From assembly GCF_020991475.1 (NCBI RefSeq), contig NZ_JAJMPA010000001.1, positions 1,364,001 to 1,428,000 on the forward strand: a DNA stretch of 64,000 nucleotides, in the 5' to 3' direction. A program made the position numbers and the translations under genes. Within the stretch, counting starts at the first letter, position 1. Every line of letters starts with the position of its first letter. Under the pieces are notes generated by a model. The model ran no database searches. It was not told the DNA's origin and saw nothing but the letters and a program-made list of their open reading frames with translations. This document shows positions 26,827-36,427 of this stretch, piece after piece. The stretch comes from Pedobacter sp. MC2016-14. GTDB taxonomy: Bacteria > Bacteroidota > Bacteroidia > Sphingobacteriales > Sphingobacteriaceae.

Positions 26827-29625
26827 TTAATAATTGTTTTTGTAAAATTCTATATACTGATCTATCAGCATTCTGCTGTTCAGTTTGTCAAAGTTCTCTT
26901 TGCTAATGATAAAACTCTTGTAAATGTTTTCAGGAACCTTCATAATTTGTTTTAACCGGGGAGTGATCCCATATGCATACGCTTTTGCGTCTTCAAAATT
27001 ACTAAAGTTTCCTACGTAAATTAACTGATCGTCGTCAAATTCTGTCAATTGATGTCTCAGGTCAGCCTCAGGGAAATTACCGCGGTTAAATTGTCCAATA
27101 CCAAAACGAGATGAGCTTAATGTTAAACTAGCATCAGCTACATCAACCACAAAATACCAGGTTCCAGATGCTGCGGTACTAAATATACTATGGGCTTTTA
27201 CTGGTTTCTCTGCTGCTATAGGTTCCTTAACTGCAACAACAGGCACTTTATCAACCACAACCGGAGTTACTGTTTTAACAACCGGTGCTACTGGTGCAAC
27301 AACAGCGGTAACAGGTGCTTTAGGCAGTGTTAGGGCTGCAGGTGGCTTGGTTACAAAGCGTGGTTCATTCCCATCAAAATCCATGAGCGCTATACGACGG
27401 CTTTTAAATTCCTGCAAATGGGCCTCAATATAGCTAAGGTGTTCTTTAACCAGGGGCACAATCAGCTGGTCATTTGCAAAGCGCGTGGTAATACTTTTAA
27501 ATGCAATAAGCAAGCTGTCTATATAACTCGTTCGGCCAATGGCAATGGCCTTTAGGTAGGCAAACTGTGGCGAAAGCGTATTGTCTGCGCTGGTACTCAA
27601 AACTTCATTTGCAGAAGCAACAACCTTCTGGTAATCCCTTTTCTCATAATCAGCAAATACCTCATTATATTTTTTAATGGCAGCCGCATCCAAAGCAGAT
27701 TGCTTTAATGAAAAAGATGGGTCAGTAATCGTACTGGCATAAATACTGCCAGGAAAGCGGGATAAAACTACTTCTTTATACCCATTGGCTTTTGCCGCGT
27801 CTTTATCTTTATAGTCAAGGTAGAGTGTATAGTTTATGGCGGCCAGGTATTTATTATCAGGATAGCGTTCCAGGATCAATTGATAAATCCGGATGGCTTC
27901 GGCTGTTTCATTTAACTCTTGCTGGTAAAAATTTGCGATCTCAAAATAAGCATCGATGATTTTGTCATTAGAGGCAGAAAGCAATTCTGGCGTAAGAGGA
28001 AGCGCCTCATTATACTTTTTAATTAAATTAAGGTTGTCCGCAGTCGATGCGCTATCACCCGAAACTGCTGGCAGGCCATCACTATTTAATGCCGCAACAT
28101 TTTGCGTATTGGTTTGACCGGATTTGCGGATGCTTTGTCTCCAGTTGTCCTCCAACTTGCGATTTCCCCATTTCTTCTTGAAGTCTGTATACCCTTTGCT
28201 AATGGCCGTTGTATTGCTAAAATAGAAAGTCCCGGAAGTTTGACTGGTATTTTTATCTGTATTGTTATTTAAGAAAGGATTGTTAACAGCTTCCCTGACA
28301 GGTATTGTATTTACAGTTGCCACGGGTTGAACAGCCGGGGTAAACATCAGTTCAATTCTGCGGTTGCGCTCAGTTTCCGGCAGTTTAACCAGCATTTGCA
28401 TGGTATCCTGTGTGGCTATAGTTTCGTAGCGCGTGGTTAAATATTCTAAGTTTTGTCCTTTTTTTAAAATCAGGTCATATCCCGGATAATTCAAAGGCAG
28501 GGTGTTAACTGTGCTGTCGTAATATGCCTTTGCTTTCAGGTATTTACGTAAATACTTAAAGTTTAAATCGGCAATCTTAAGGTAAGATAAGCCCTTTTGG
28601 TATTGATTTTTAGTACTGTTGCTAACCGAGAGCTGATAGTATTTTTCTGCGTTGGGGTAATCGTTGTCATCCAGGTAACTTTCGGCTATCTGGTAATAAA
28701 TCTGATCCGTATAATCGTCATTTTTATCGTCCTTTAATAAAGCCGCCAGTTGCTGTTTGCGGTTAATTTTCTCGCCGTTCAATAAGGCGTTTATTTTTAT
28801 CCTGTTTAGGTTGGCATTAAAATACAGCTCAAAGCTCGCGTTGCTGTTCTGGACTTTTCTATAATTCTTTAAAGCTTGTTCATAGTTTTTTTGATCTTCA
28901 TAAAGCTGTGCCAGGATATACGTCCAGCGCATTTTATATTTGTTGCCACCGGCCTTTTTAACAGCTTCTTCCAGATAAGCAATGGCCTCTTTATCCTGAT
29001 GCAGATTGATGTCCATTTGGGCAAAAGTAGCCAATGGTTCGGCAGGGACTTTCTTTGCAACTTCCAGTTCAAGATTTAAAGTGTCCAAAACCACAGAAGC
29101 ACTTTTGAGGTCGTTACGTTGCATTAAACTTCGGGCTTTCCAGTCCAGTGCCTCGATAAAATTGGGCGTTCCTTTTTTAAAGTTCTTAATAATGTAATCA
29201 AAATACTCCGTAGCAATAAAGTAATTACCCTTAAAAAACTGCGCCTTTCCTAACAATAAATAAGCATCATCAATATAATTGCTGTAGCTCTTATCTGCAA
29301 TAATGGCTTGTGCTTTTGTAATCACAAGATCAAGCTCTTTGCTGTCAACAGGCGGATTAACAGGTTCCTTGGCAGCGGCGTTAAATTTTTCGGGCGTAAC
29401 ATAAAGCTGTAACACCTGGTTGTAATTATCTGCATAAACATCAAGCAGCTGGGCTTCATAATCATTTAAAATAACCCTTGAATTGTAAATGTAGTTGTAA
29501 CGTGCGGTGAGATTTTGCATGCCGCGGCTCATAGCCGTGTCTTTCTGAGAACCACAGGCGTATAGTACAGTTATGCCTAGACAAATATACAGTGCTTTAA
29601 AAAGAGGGTTCAGAAGATTGTTCAA
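26827..29625 (-). CDS. porW: Type IX secretion periplasmic lipoprotein PorW/SprE
   Basis: A 932-residue TPR lipoprotein. The lipobox ends at Cys24 (TVLYAC), followed by the family hallmark SRGMQNLTARYNYIYN. Many TPR-like helix pairs follow, then a Pro/Val-rich linker near 770-820 and a C-terminal globular domain of about 110 residues (TWYFVVDVADASLTLSSSRF). PorW/SprE is an outer-membrane lipoprotein needed for type IX secretion and gliding and is thought to link the GldKN ring with the translocon. The gene lies immediately upstream of PBP1A. Confidence 0.82.
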   Translation of the reverse strand: MNNLLNPLFKALYICLGITVLYACGSQKDTAMSRGMQNLTARYNYIYNSRVILNDYEAQLLDVYADNYNQVLQLYVTPEKFNAAAKEPVNPPVDSKELDLVITKAQAIIADKSYSNYIDDAYLLLGKAQFFKGNYFIATEYFDYIIKNFKKGTPNFIEALDWKARSLMQRNDLKSASVVLDTLNLELEVAKKVPAEPLATFAQMDINLHQDKEAIAYLEEAVKKAGGNKYKMRWTYILAQLYEDQKNYEQALKNYRKVQNSNASFELYFNANLNRIKINALLNGEKINRKQQLAALLKDDKNDDYTDQIYYQIAESYLDDNDYPNAEKYYQLSVSNSTKNQYQKGLSYLKIADLNFKYLRKYLKAKAYYDSTVNTLPLNYPGYDLILKKGQNLEYLTTRYETIATQDTMQMLVKLPETERNRRIELMFTPAVQPVATVNTIPVREAVNNPFLNNNTDKNTSQTSGTFYFSNTTAISKGYTDFKKKWGNRKLEDNWRQSIRKSGQTNTQNVAALNSDGLPAVSGDSASTADNLNLIKKYNEALPLTPELLSASNDKIIDAYFEIANFYQQELNETAEAIRIYQLILERYPDNKYLAAINYTLYLDYKDKDAAKANGYKEVVLSRFPGSIYASTITDPSFSLKQSALDAAAIKKYNEVFADYEKRDYQKVVASANEVLSTSADNTLSPQFAYLKAIAIGRTSYIDSLLIAFKSITTRFANDQLIVPLVKEHLSYIEAHLQEFKSRRIALMDFDGNEPRFVTKPPAALTLPKAPVTAVVAPVAPVVKTVTPVVVDKVPVVAVKEPIAAEKPVKAHSIFSTAASGTWYFVVDVADASLTLSSSRFGIGQFNRGNFPEADLRHQLTEFDDDQLIYVGNFSNFEDAKAYAYGITPRLKQIMKVPENIYKSFIISKENFDKLNSRMLIDQYIEFYKNNY

Positions 29626-29757
29626 TGATATTGAGTTAATGTTTGTACCAGTTCAATTGTATGCAAAATACGGTATTCAGCACTCAAATCTAAGCAAAAT
29701 AGCGCTCATTATTCAATAGCATGAATTAAGAACAAGCTGAACATGCAGTAAGATTGC

Positions 29758-30381
29758 CTAACCGACAGGCTTTAGCTGCCGTTTGTTCAGTATCATTTTC
29801 CATTCAAAAAATCCAAATATGGCAACTATAAATAAAATAACAGTTAGCAGGGCGTACATGGGTAGATTTTTATGAACCAGAAGAGGAATAGCAAACAGGT
29901 TAGAGACATTCAGGAAAATCCAGTTTTCAATTTTACGCCTTGCCAACAACCACATTCCCGCCCATGCAGTAGCCGATACGAAGGCATCCCATACAATTAC
30001 GTCAGAATCTGTATAAAGCCTTAATACGGTATACAATACCGCAAATCCCACCATACAGATTAAAAAAGCAAGGCCCAGTTCCTTCCCGTTGCTCCTGGAA
30101 ATGGCCAATGGAGGCTCGCCTTTTCGCTTTTTCCAGACTATCCAACCATATGCACTCATCACCAGGTAGTAGCCATTTAATAACGTTTCTGCGTAAAGTT
30201 TCACATCCAGCAAAATAAACATAGAAAGGGTTACAGAAATAATTCCTGTAGGGTAAAGCCAGATGTTATTTTTCTTTGCCAGTATCACTTCAGAAACGCC
30301 AAAGCCTACAGCAAGCCATTCTATTAGCCCTGTTTGTCCAATCTGCGAGCTGAATAACTCGTACCACTCTTTAATGCTCAT
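29758..30381 (-). CDS. pnuT: PnuC-family transporter, probably for thiamine (PnuT)
   Basis: A protein of about 207 residues with seven predicted membrane helices and the PnuC signatures IEWLAVGFGVSEV and NIWLYPTGIISV. PnuC proteins carry nicotinamide riboside, but Bacteroidota members under a TPP riboswitch are taken to be thiamine transporters, and a TPP riboswitch lies 20 bp upstream of this start. The frame could begin at 30417, but that lies inside the riboswitch, so ATG at 30381 (MSIKEWYELF) is chosen. Substrate assignment rests on the riboswitch. Confidence 0.87.
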   Translation of the reverse strand: MSIKEWYELFSSQIGQTGLIEWLAVGFGVSEVILAKKNNIWLYPTGIISVTLSMFILLDVKLYAETLLNGYYLVMSAYGWIVWKKRKGEPPLAISRSNGKELGLAFLICMVGFAVLYTVLRLYTDSDVIVWDAFVSATAWAGMWLLARRKIENWIFLNVSNLFAIPLLVHKNLPMYALLTVILFIVAIFGFFEWKMILNKRQLKPVG

Positions 30382-30400
30382 TATACTTCTTAATTTTACT

Positions 30401-30481
30401 AATTTCCTAACCAGCATTATCTGGTCAAGGTTCTGCGGGTGTGATCTCAGCCTGATAGTAAGGCACCCCGTGTATGAAATT
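30401..30481 (-). promoter_or_regulatory. TPP (thiamine pyrophosphate) riboswitch
   Basis: Read on the minus strand the region contains the conserved blocks of the THI element in order: GGGGTGCC, GGCTGAGATCACACCCG, AACCTTGACCAG and ATAATGCTGGTTAGGAAA. P1 can be formed by AATTTC/GAAATT at the two ends. It ends about 20 bp before the transporter start, which suggests control at translation initiation; no separate terminator stem is obvious. Confidence 0.95.
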
Positions 30482-30549
30482 ACTGGCTAAAGTAAGAAAA
30501 ATTGAGATTGATTTCGCACCTTTAAAAAAATGTCATAAAAAAACTGTGT

Positions 30550-32598
30550 ATGAAATTTAACTATTTATTGATGATTGCAGTTGTGGCGACGGCAACCTCG
30601 TCCTGCAATAACAAAACAGAGAAAGTAACAGGTGATGCTTCCCGGCGGACTGTCTTTTTTGACAAGTCGGCCATGGATACTACTGTACGGCCGGGAGATG
30701 ATTTTTTCGGCTATGCCAGTGGTGCATGGTTAAAAAAAGCAGAAATCCCCGCCTCAGAAACAGGATGGGGTTCGTTTTATACCTTGTTTAACGATAATCA
30801 ACAAAGCCTTCATAGCATTTTAGAAGATATGACTAAAAAGGAGCATGATAAAGGTAGCAACGAGCAAAAGATAGCTGATCTATACCTGAGCGGCATGGAT
30901 ACGCTGGCCATAGAGAAACTGGGTTACGAACCAATTAAACCTTTGCTGGCCAAGATCAGTGCGATAAAAGATCATAAAGAACTGGTAAAGATTGCGGCAG
31001 ATGGTTTTAAAGAAGGTGATGGCTTTTTATTTGGTTTTTATGTGGGGCCAGACGATAAAAATAGCACCAGGAATATGGCGCAATTTAGCCAGAGTGGTTT
31101 GGGCTTGCCAAATCGTGATTATTATTTTAAAACTGATGAGGCAACAAAAAATATCAGGGCTGCTTATGTAGCTTATATTACTAGATTATTTACACTTACA
31201 GGTGTAGATGCAGTAACAGCGGCTAAAAACGCAGCAGGGATTTTAAGCCTGGAAACAGCGTTAGCAAAATCTCACTCTACACCAGTAGAATTGCGTGATC
31301 CGGTAAAGAATTACAATAAGTTTGCTTTTGCAACGCTTCAGGAACAAATGCCCGACGTAGATTTAAAAGATGTCTTTAAACGAATGGAAATCAATGCCGA
31401 TACCGTATTGGTTGGTCAGCCTAAATATTATAAAGCGTTAAATACCTTACTTACAACACAGCCCCTGGAAGCCTGGAAAACCAAACTTAGTTTTGAATCC
31501 ATTAATGACGCAGCACCTGCCTTAAGCAAAGCCTTCAGAGATGCCAATTTTGAGTTTTATGGCAAAGTGCTAAACGGACAAAAACAGCAAAAGGAAAGAT
31601 GGAAAACCATGTTAAGTAAAGTTGATGGCGGTTTAGGGGAATTGCTTGGACAGTTTTACGTAGAGAAATATTTTACGCCGGATGCTAAAAAGCGAATGAA
31701 AGATTTGGTAGACAACCTCCAAAATGTATATAAAGATCGCATTGAAAAACTGGACTGGATGAGTGCAGAGACTAAGCAGAAGGCATTGGCCAAGCTTGCT
31801 GCATTTACCAAAAAAATAGGCTATCCCGACAAGTGGAAAAAATACAATGATGTGTCCATCTCCAGAGATGCATACTACAAAAACCTGCAGTCAGTGGCCA
31901 GGCACAATTATAAAGAAATGGTTGATAAAGTAGGCAAGCCGGTAGATAAAACAGAATGGGGGATGACACCTCCAACCGTTAATGCATACTATAATCCAAG
32001 TTTTAATGAAATTGTATTTCCTGCCGGAATATTACAATTCCCTTTCTTTGATAAAGATGCAGATGATGCTGTGAATTATGGGGCTATCGGCGCTGTAATC
32101 GGGCATGAAATGACCCACGGATTTGATGATCAAGGAAGTCAGTATGATAAAGACGGGAATCTTAAAGTATGGTGGACAAGTGCAGATGCCGCTAAATTTA
32201 AAACCAAAACAAGTGCCGTGGCTGCACAATATGATAAATTTACGGTGCTGGACAATCAGCATGTAAACGGAAAACTTACCCTGGGAGAGAACCTTGCAGA
32301 TATTGGTGGGGTGGCTATTGCCTACCAGGCCTTTAAAAATACAGCACAAGGTAAAGGCAATACAAAAATTGATGGCTTTACACCAGATCAGCGTTTCTTT
32401 CTGGGTTTTGCGCAGGTATGGCGCATAAAACTTAGGGACGAAAAGTTAAGGATGCAGGTAAATACAGATCCGCATTCCCCTGCAATTTTCCGTGTCAACG
32501 GTTCATTGTCTAATACCGATGCCTGGTATAAGGCGTTTGACATCAAGCCTGGAGATAAATTGTACCGTCCTGAAACAGAACGTGCAAAAATCTGGTAA
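30550..32598 (+). CDS. M13-family zinc metallopeptidase (neprilysin/PepO-like) lipoprotein
   Basis: A 682-residue protein with a lipoprotein signal peptide (VVATATSSC) and full M13 architecture. The zinc site is HEMTH (His519, Glu520, His523) with the third ligand Glu580 in GENLADIGG. The upstream NAYYNPSFNEIVFPAGIL and the C-terminal substrate-binding region with VNTDPHSP are typical. It cleaves short peptides in the envelope. It is monocistronic, convergent with the barrel protein gene (3-bp gap). Confidence 0.95.
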   Translation: MKFNYLLMIAVVATATSSCNNKTEKVTGDASRRTVFFDKSAMDTTVRPGDDFFGYASGAWLKKAEIPASETGWGSFYTLFNDNQQSLHSILEDMTKKEHDKGSNEQKIADLYLSGMDTLAIEKLGYEPIKPLLAKISAIKDHKELVKIAADGFKEGDGFLFGFYVGPDDKNSTRNMAQFSQSGLGLPNRDYYFKTDEATKNIRAAYVAYITRLFTLTGVDAVTAAKNAAGILSLETALAKSHSTPVELRDPVKNYNKFAFATLQEQMPDVDLKDVFKRMEINADTVLVGQPKYYKALNTLLTTQPLEAWKTKLSFESINDAAPALSKAFRDANFEFYGKVLNGQKQQKERWKTMLSKVDGGLGELLGQFYVEKYFTPDAKKRMKDLVDNLQNVYKDRIEKLDWMSAETKQKALAKLAAFTKKIGYPDKWKKYNDVSISRDAYYKNLQSVARHNYKEMVDKVGKPVDKTEWGMTPPTVNAYYNPSFNEIVFPAGILQFPFFDKDADDAVNYGAIGAVIGHEMTHGFDDQGSQYDKDGNLKVWWTSADAAKFKTKTSAVAAQYDKFTVLDNQHVNGKLTLGENLADIGGVAIAYQAFKNTAQGKGNTKIDGFTPDQRFFLGFAQVWRIKLRDEKLRMQVNTDPHSPAIFRVNGSLSNTDAWYKAFDIKPGDKLYRPETERAKIW

Positions 32599-32601
32599 TC
32601 T

Positions 32602-33336
32602 CTAAAAATATCTTTCAAAATTGAGCCCATAACTTAGCAAGAGGTTCTCGCTATTTGTGCGGCTCAATTTATTGTAATCAAGCTGCGTAAGCAGGCTTAT
32701 CCATTTGTTCACTTTAAAAGAAACTTTATTGTTGGTTTTGATGATGTAGTCATGCTTGTCATTTAAGGAATTCTGAGAAAAATTGGTGCCGCTGATTTCA
32801 ACAACTTTTCCTATTACAAATCGATAACTTAAACGGAAGGAGTTCCTGGATGAACTGTATTTATCAGACATTCCATTTAACGTCAGGTCACTGTAATCGT
32901 ATAAAATTCCATTACTTAAATTAAGGTAAGCATTAGGCCTGTCCACAATGCTGTAGGCTATTCCCGCGCCAGTTAGCAACTGATGGTTTATTTTTAAAGA
33001 ATAACTGGTGTTGTAATTAGCCAGTCCCCAGTAAAAAAAATGAGGAAGGGTTTTATACAAGTTAAAATCAAGTGTAGAGGAAAAATCGTTATTGGTAATG
33101 CCTTGGTTCTGTTTGCCGTATATCCAGTTGTTATTGAAATTTAAACTAATGCTTTTTTTCTTTAGGCCAAGTTTAACGGCATTGTTAAGCAAATAAGCTT
33201 TGTTGCCATTGGTTCTATTGAGAGAACCAGATGAAGTATAACTTGTAAAATGTTGTGTGCTGTCGGTATATTGGGCAAAACAAAAGGTATTACAGGCAAA
33301 TGTTATTGCTAAAAAAAAGATGACTTTTTGAGCCAT
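32602..33336 (-). CDS. Outer-membrane beta-barrel protein, DUF481-like
   Basis: A protein of about 244 residues with a signal peptide (FLAITFACNTFCFAQ), then short alternating beta-strand segments and a C-terminal aromatic residue (LNFERYF), the usual end of an outer-membrane barrel. The pattern resembles the DUF481 family. The start is placed at MAQKVIFF; a longer frame adds 13 residues that do not fit a signal peptide. No binding site or enzyme motif is visible. Confidence 0.65.
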   Translation of the reverse strand: MAQKVIFFLAITFACNTFCFAQYTDSTQHFTSYTSSGSLNRTNGNKAYLLNNAVKLGLKKKSISLNFNNNWIYGKQNQGITNNDFSSTLDFNLYKTLPHFFYWGLANYNTSYSLKINHQLLTGAGIAYSIVDRPNAYLNLSNGILYDYSDLTLNGMSDKYSSSRNSFRLSYRFVIGKVVEISGTNFSQNSLNDKHDYIIKTNNKVSFKVNKWISLLTQLDYNKLSRTNSENLLLSYGLNFERYF

Positions 33337-33489
33337 GTTGCAGGTGTCTGTTGGTTGTGATTTCTTGTCTTGCAATACTAAATGATGATGGTGATTTCCT
33401 GTTTTTATAACGGTTTGCGTCTAAATATGTTTTTACTATCAGAAATAAGGTAGCTTTACGGTCGCTTTTTAAAAACTTTATTTTTTTAC

Positions 33490-34785
33490 ATGCCAGCATC
33501 AGAACAAAAGAAAATTGCCATTATTGGACTAGGTTACGTGGGCTTGCCATTGGCAATAGAATTTGCGAAAAAGTACGATGTACTTGGTTTTGATACCAAT
33601 GAACTTAGGGTAGCAGAACTAAAAGAATGTACGGATAAAACAAAAGAGGCAGATCTGGCTGCTTTAAAACAGGTCTTAAATGGCGCTCAGGTTGGTGCAA
33701 AAACTGGCTTAAGGTTGTCTGGGGATATAGAGACGTTAAAAGCCTGTAACATTTACATTGTAACAGTGCCTACACCCATAGATGGATTTAAGTCTCCTGA
33801 TTTGCAACCCTTGTTAATGGCTACAGAAATGCTGGCAAAAGTATTGACCAAGGGAGACCTCGTGATATACGAGTCTACTGTATATCCAGGCTGTACCGAA
33901 GAAGATTGTGTACCTGTGCTTGAAAAGTACTCGGGTTTAACTTACAATGTTGATTTCTATTGCGGCTACTCACCAGAAAGGATCAACCCTGGCGATAAGG
34001 TAAATACCCTTACAAAAATCAAAAAGGTAACCTCAGGTTCCACGCCTCTAATTGCAGAAGAAGTAAATGCGCTTTATGCCGAAATTATTACTGCAGGGAC
34101 ATACCTTGCACCCAGTATTAAAGTTGCAGAAGCTTCAAAAGCAATCGAAAATGCACAACGCGATGTAAATATCTCCTTCATTAATGAGTTGGCCCTGATT
34201 TTTGACCGTATGGGAATTGACACCAATGATGTATTGGAAGCTGCGGCAACGAAATGGAATTTCCTGAAATATAAACCAGGACTGGTAGGTGGACATTGCA
34301 TCGGGGTAGATCCTTATTATCTTGCTTACAAATCCAATGCCTTAGGTTATCACCCGCAAGTTATTTTATCTGGTAGGCAGGTAAATGAGAACATGGGCAT
34401 CTTTATCGCCAATAAAGTGGTTAAGCTGATTTTGGCAAATGGAGGAAAAGTAAAAGGAGAGCGGGCGCTGATTTTGGGTTTTGCATTTAAGGAAAACTGT
34501 CCGGATATCAGAAATACCAGGGTAATTGACATCTACCGGGAGCTGGAACAATTCGGGTTGGAGCTTGATATTTATGATCCATGGGCAAATGCAGATGAGG
34601 TAGCAAGGGAATACAATATTCAGCTGGAAACACAATTTGAGGATAAAAATTACAAAGCAATCATCGTAGCTGTAGCGCACCAGGAATTTTTAACAATTGA
34701 CTATAAAAAATTCAAGGCACAGGGCTCAGTAATCTTTGACATCAAATCTTTTATAGATAGGGAACTGGTAGATGCCCGTTTGTAG
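33490..34785 (+). CDS. Nucleotide-sugar dehydrogenase (UDP-GlcNAc/GalNAc 6-dehydrogenase type)
   Basis: A 431-residue member of the UDP-glucose/GDP-mannose dehydrogenase family. The NAD-binding motif is GLGYVGLPLA, followed by VPTPID, STVYPGCTEE, and the catalytic Cys270 in GGHCIGVDPYYL. The closest named groups are WbpA/WbpO/TviB enzymes, which oxidise UDP-N-acetylhexosamines to uronic acids for surface polysaccharides. No other polysaccharide genes lie next to it, so the exact sugar is not fixed. Confidence 0.85.
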   Translation: MPASEQKKIAIIGLGYVGLPLAIEFAKKYDVLGFDTNELRVAELKECTDKTKEADLAALKQVLNGAQVGAKTGLRLSGDIETLKACNIYIVTVPTPIDGFKSPDLQPLLMATEMLAKVLTKGDLVIYESTVYPGCTEEDCVPVLEKYSGLTYNVDFYCGYSPERINPGDKVNTLTKIKKVTSGSTPLIAEEVNALYAEIITAGTYLAPSIKVAEASKAIENAQRDVNISFINELALIFDRMGIDTNDVLEAAATKWNFLKYKPGLVGGHCIGVDPYYLAYKSNALGYHPQVILSGRQVNENMGIFIANKVVKLILANGGKVKGERALILGFAFKENCPDIRNTRVIDIYRELEQFGLELDIYDPWANADEVAREYNIQLETQFEDKNYKAIIVAVAHQEFLTIDYKKFKAQGSVIFDIKSFIDRELVDARL

Positions 34786-34790
34786 TCTCC

Positions 34791-35252
34791 CTACTCATCT
34801 TCAGGAAGGATCTGATGACTTTTTTTGTCAGCAGAACGCTTAGCTTTATCAATAGAGTGAGATCGGTGTATGTCGTCATCTTCCTCTGCTTTATCAGATA
34901 ATGTTTGGTAATACTGATGTAATACATCAAGCTCTTTTTCTGTTAAATCTTCTATATCTACCATACGGTTGCTGGCATGACGACTTGCCGCAATCAGTTC
35001 GTTTAGCTTCAATTGAATGGCCTTAGAGTCTTTATTTTGTGACTTCTGAATTAGAAATACCATCAAAAAAGTCACAATTGTAGTTCCGGTATTAATGACC
35101 AGCTGCCAGGTGTTTGAATAATTAAATATTGGTCCGGTAATGGCCCAAACGGCAATAACTGAAAATGCGAGGATAAAAGCAGTTAAGCTTCCCGTCCAAC
35201 AGGTTATTGCGGTTGCGGCCTTTTCAAAGAAAGACTCATTTTTCTTGTCCAT
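34791..35252 (-). CDS. Low-affinity iron permease family protein
   Basis: A 153-residue protein with two close membrane helices (about residues 17-40 and 50-70) and a charged, soluble C-terminal half. The N-terminal block FEKAATAITCWTGSLTAFIL and the GTTIVTFLMVFLIQKSQNKD segment match the bacterial Fet4-like family. Transport has not been clearly shown for these short bacterial members. The stop is 5 bp from the convergent dehydrogenase stop. Its start lies 65 bp downstream of the Cas12f-like gene on the same strand. Confidence 0.8.
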   Translation of the reverse strand: MDKKNESFFEKAATAITCWTGSLTAFILAFSVIAVWAITGPIFNYSNTWQLVINTGTTIVTFLMVFLIQKSQNKDSKAIQLKLNELIAASRHASNRMVDIEDLTEKELDVLHQYYQTLSDKAEEDDDIHRSHSIDKAKRSADKKSHQILPEDE

Positions 35253-35317
35253 AATGGTATATTAATTACAATCATTTAAACATACAAAAATATATCCTGA
35301 TTTGTTTGTTCACCTAA

Positions 35318-36412
35318 TTATTCCACAATCATCATAATCCCCACTTTCTCTGCTTTATAAGCTAATTTTTCTTTCAATCCAAAATAACTCCAGTTTCTTA
35401 ACAAAAAACCTTCATTTTTTGCCAGTTCCTCTTTTTGTTGCTGGTTAGTTAGCAGTAGGGTGGCAGCGTTATGTTTAATACAAAGGTCAATCACTTTTTT
35501 GCTGTAAACATGAAGTTTATGGTCTACGTAACTTTTCTCTTTGTCTTTATACGCTTCTACACTTTTTAACTTTCTCTTTCGTCCGTGCCCCCCTTTATTG
35601 TGTACAGTGCCAGACTGCAATCTGCTTCTGGCATGCTGTATTGCAATTCTACGGTATAAAAACTCTTCCCTATTGCCAATCTGGTACACTGCTTTTCCTA
35701 CTTTTAGAGTAATTGGATATTCCATGGATAAGGATATTTCCGCAACAATGGTATCATCAAGAAAATTGTGCTCCTTTTCCACTTCAAAAGATGCAAGCAA
35801 AAAGATTTTGCCTTTTTCTGGTTGCATTGCACAATTGCATATTTTTAGTTTCCCCTCCATTGCTTTTTTCAGGAGTACCGCTTTGTCAGACCTGTCTTTA
35901 CCAAGATAGGTTTTAAATGGAATGTTAAACCAGTTAAAGTAGAAGTCTCTGCTAATGTCTTTCTGTTTTAGTTGTAAACTTTGCGCATAAAAAGGAACGG
36001 GGATATTATTCTTGTAGTTACGCAGTGATTTTTCGCCTTTCCAATAAGCCTGCCTGTCGCTGTTAAAATGTGCTACAAGCGTATGGTTTAACGCAGCAAT
36101 GATTTCCATAGGGATTTCTCCCTTAAAATGTTTAGATAATAGCTGATAGGTGGTGTTTTCCCTGGAAGTAGTGAGGATCCCGTCTTTATCTTTTTTGATA
36201 TTGGCCAGTTTTATTTTTAAATCATCTGTAAGATAAATCAGTTCCTTAAGTTGTTCCTGTATGTATTGATGTGAGAAAATGTAATTGGCAGCTCTAAAAC
36301 AAATCCACTGCCATTGATATAACTTTTTAAATGCTCCGTTCTTTATCTCCAGTTCATCGGTGTCAATCAAAAGCTGTATTTTACGGGTTAAGATGATTTT
36401 TTTTGGTTTCAT
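35318..36412 (-). CDS. Nuclease-dead Cas12f/TnpB-like RNA-guided protein (dCas12f candidate)
   Basis: A 364-residue protein whose C-terminal half follows the Cas12f/TnpB RuvC layout. The RuvC-I strand is VAEISLSME, where active relatives have G-[I/V]-D-[L/V]-G; Asp is replaced by Ser227. The basic motif GGHGRKRKLK at 274-283 matches the GHGxKxKLK stretch I recall from Cas12f. The RuvC-II strand is TLLLTNQQQ, with Thr322 where Glu is expected. The chain then has the usual NWSYFGLKEKLAYKAEKVGI helix and stops. The zinc-finger region and the RuvC-III Asp are missing. It should bind RNA and DNA but not cut. A sigma factor gene lies 15 bp upstream on the same strand. No tnpA or transposon ends are visible. 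The family call is from motif comparison by eye. Confidence 0.72.
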   Translation of the reverse strand: MKPKKIILTRKIQLLIDTDELEIKNGAFKKLYQWQWICFRAANYIFSHQYIQEQLKELIYLTDDLKIKLANIKKDKDGILTTSRENTTYQLLSKHFKGEIPMEIIAALNHTLVAHFNSDRQAYWKGEKSLRNYKNNIPVPFYAQSLQLKQKDISRDFYFNWFNIPFKTYLGKDRSDKAVLLKKAMEGKLKICNCAMQPEKGKIFLLASFEVEKEHNFLDDTIVAEISLSMEYPITLKVGKAVYQIGNREEFLYRRIAIQHARSRLQSGTVHNKGGHGRKRKLKSVEAYKDKEKSYVDHKLHVYSKKVIDLCIKHNAATLLLTNQQQKEELAKNEGFLLRNWSYFGLKEKLAYKAEKVGIMMIVE

Positions 36413-36427
36413 GATTTGTCGAAAAAC

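Noticed and set aside
35318..36412. Cas12f-like gene as part of an IS200/IS605 transposon (ordinary TnpB).
   Set aside because: No tnpA, no end hairpins, catalytic residues replaced, and zinc-finger region missing. The linked sigma factor fits an exapted regulator better.
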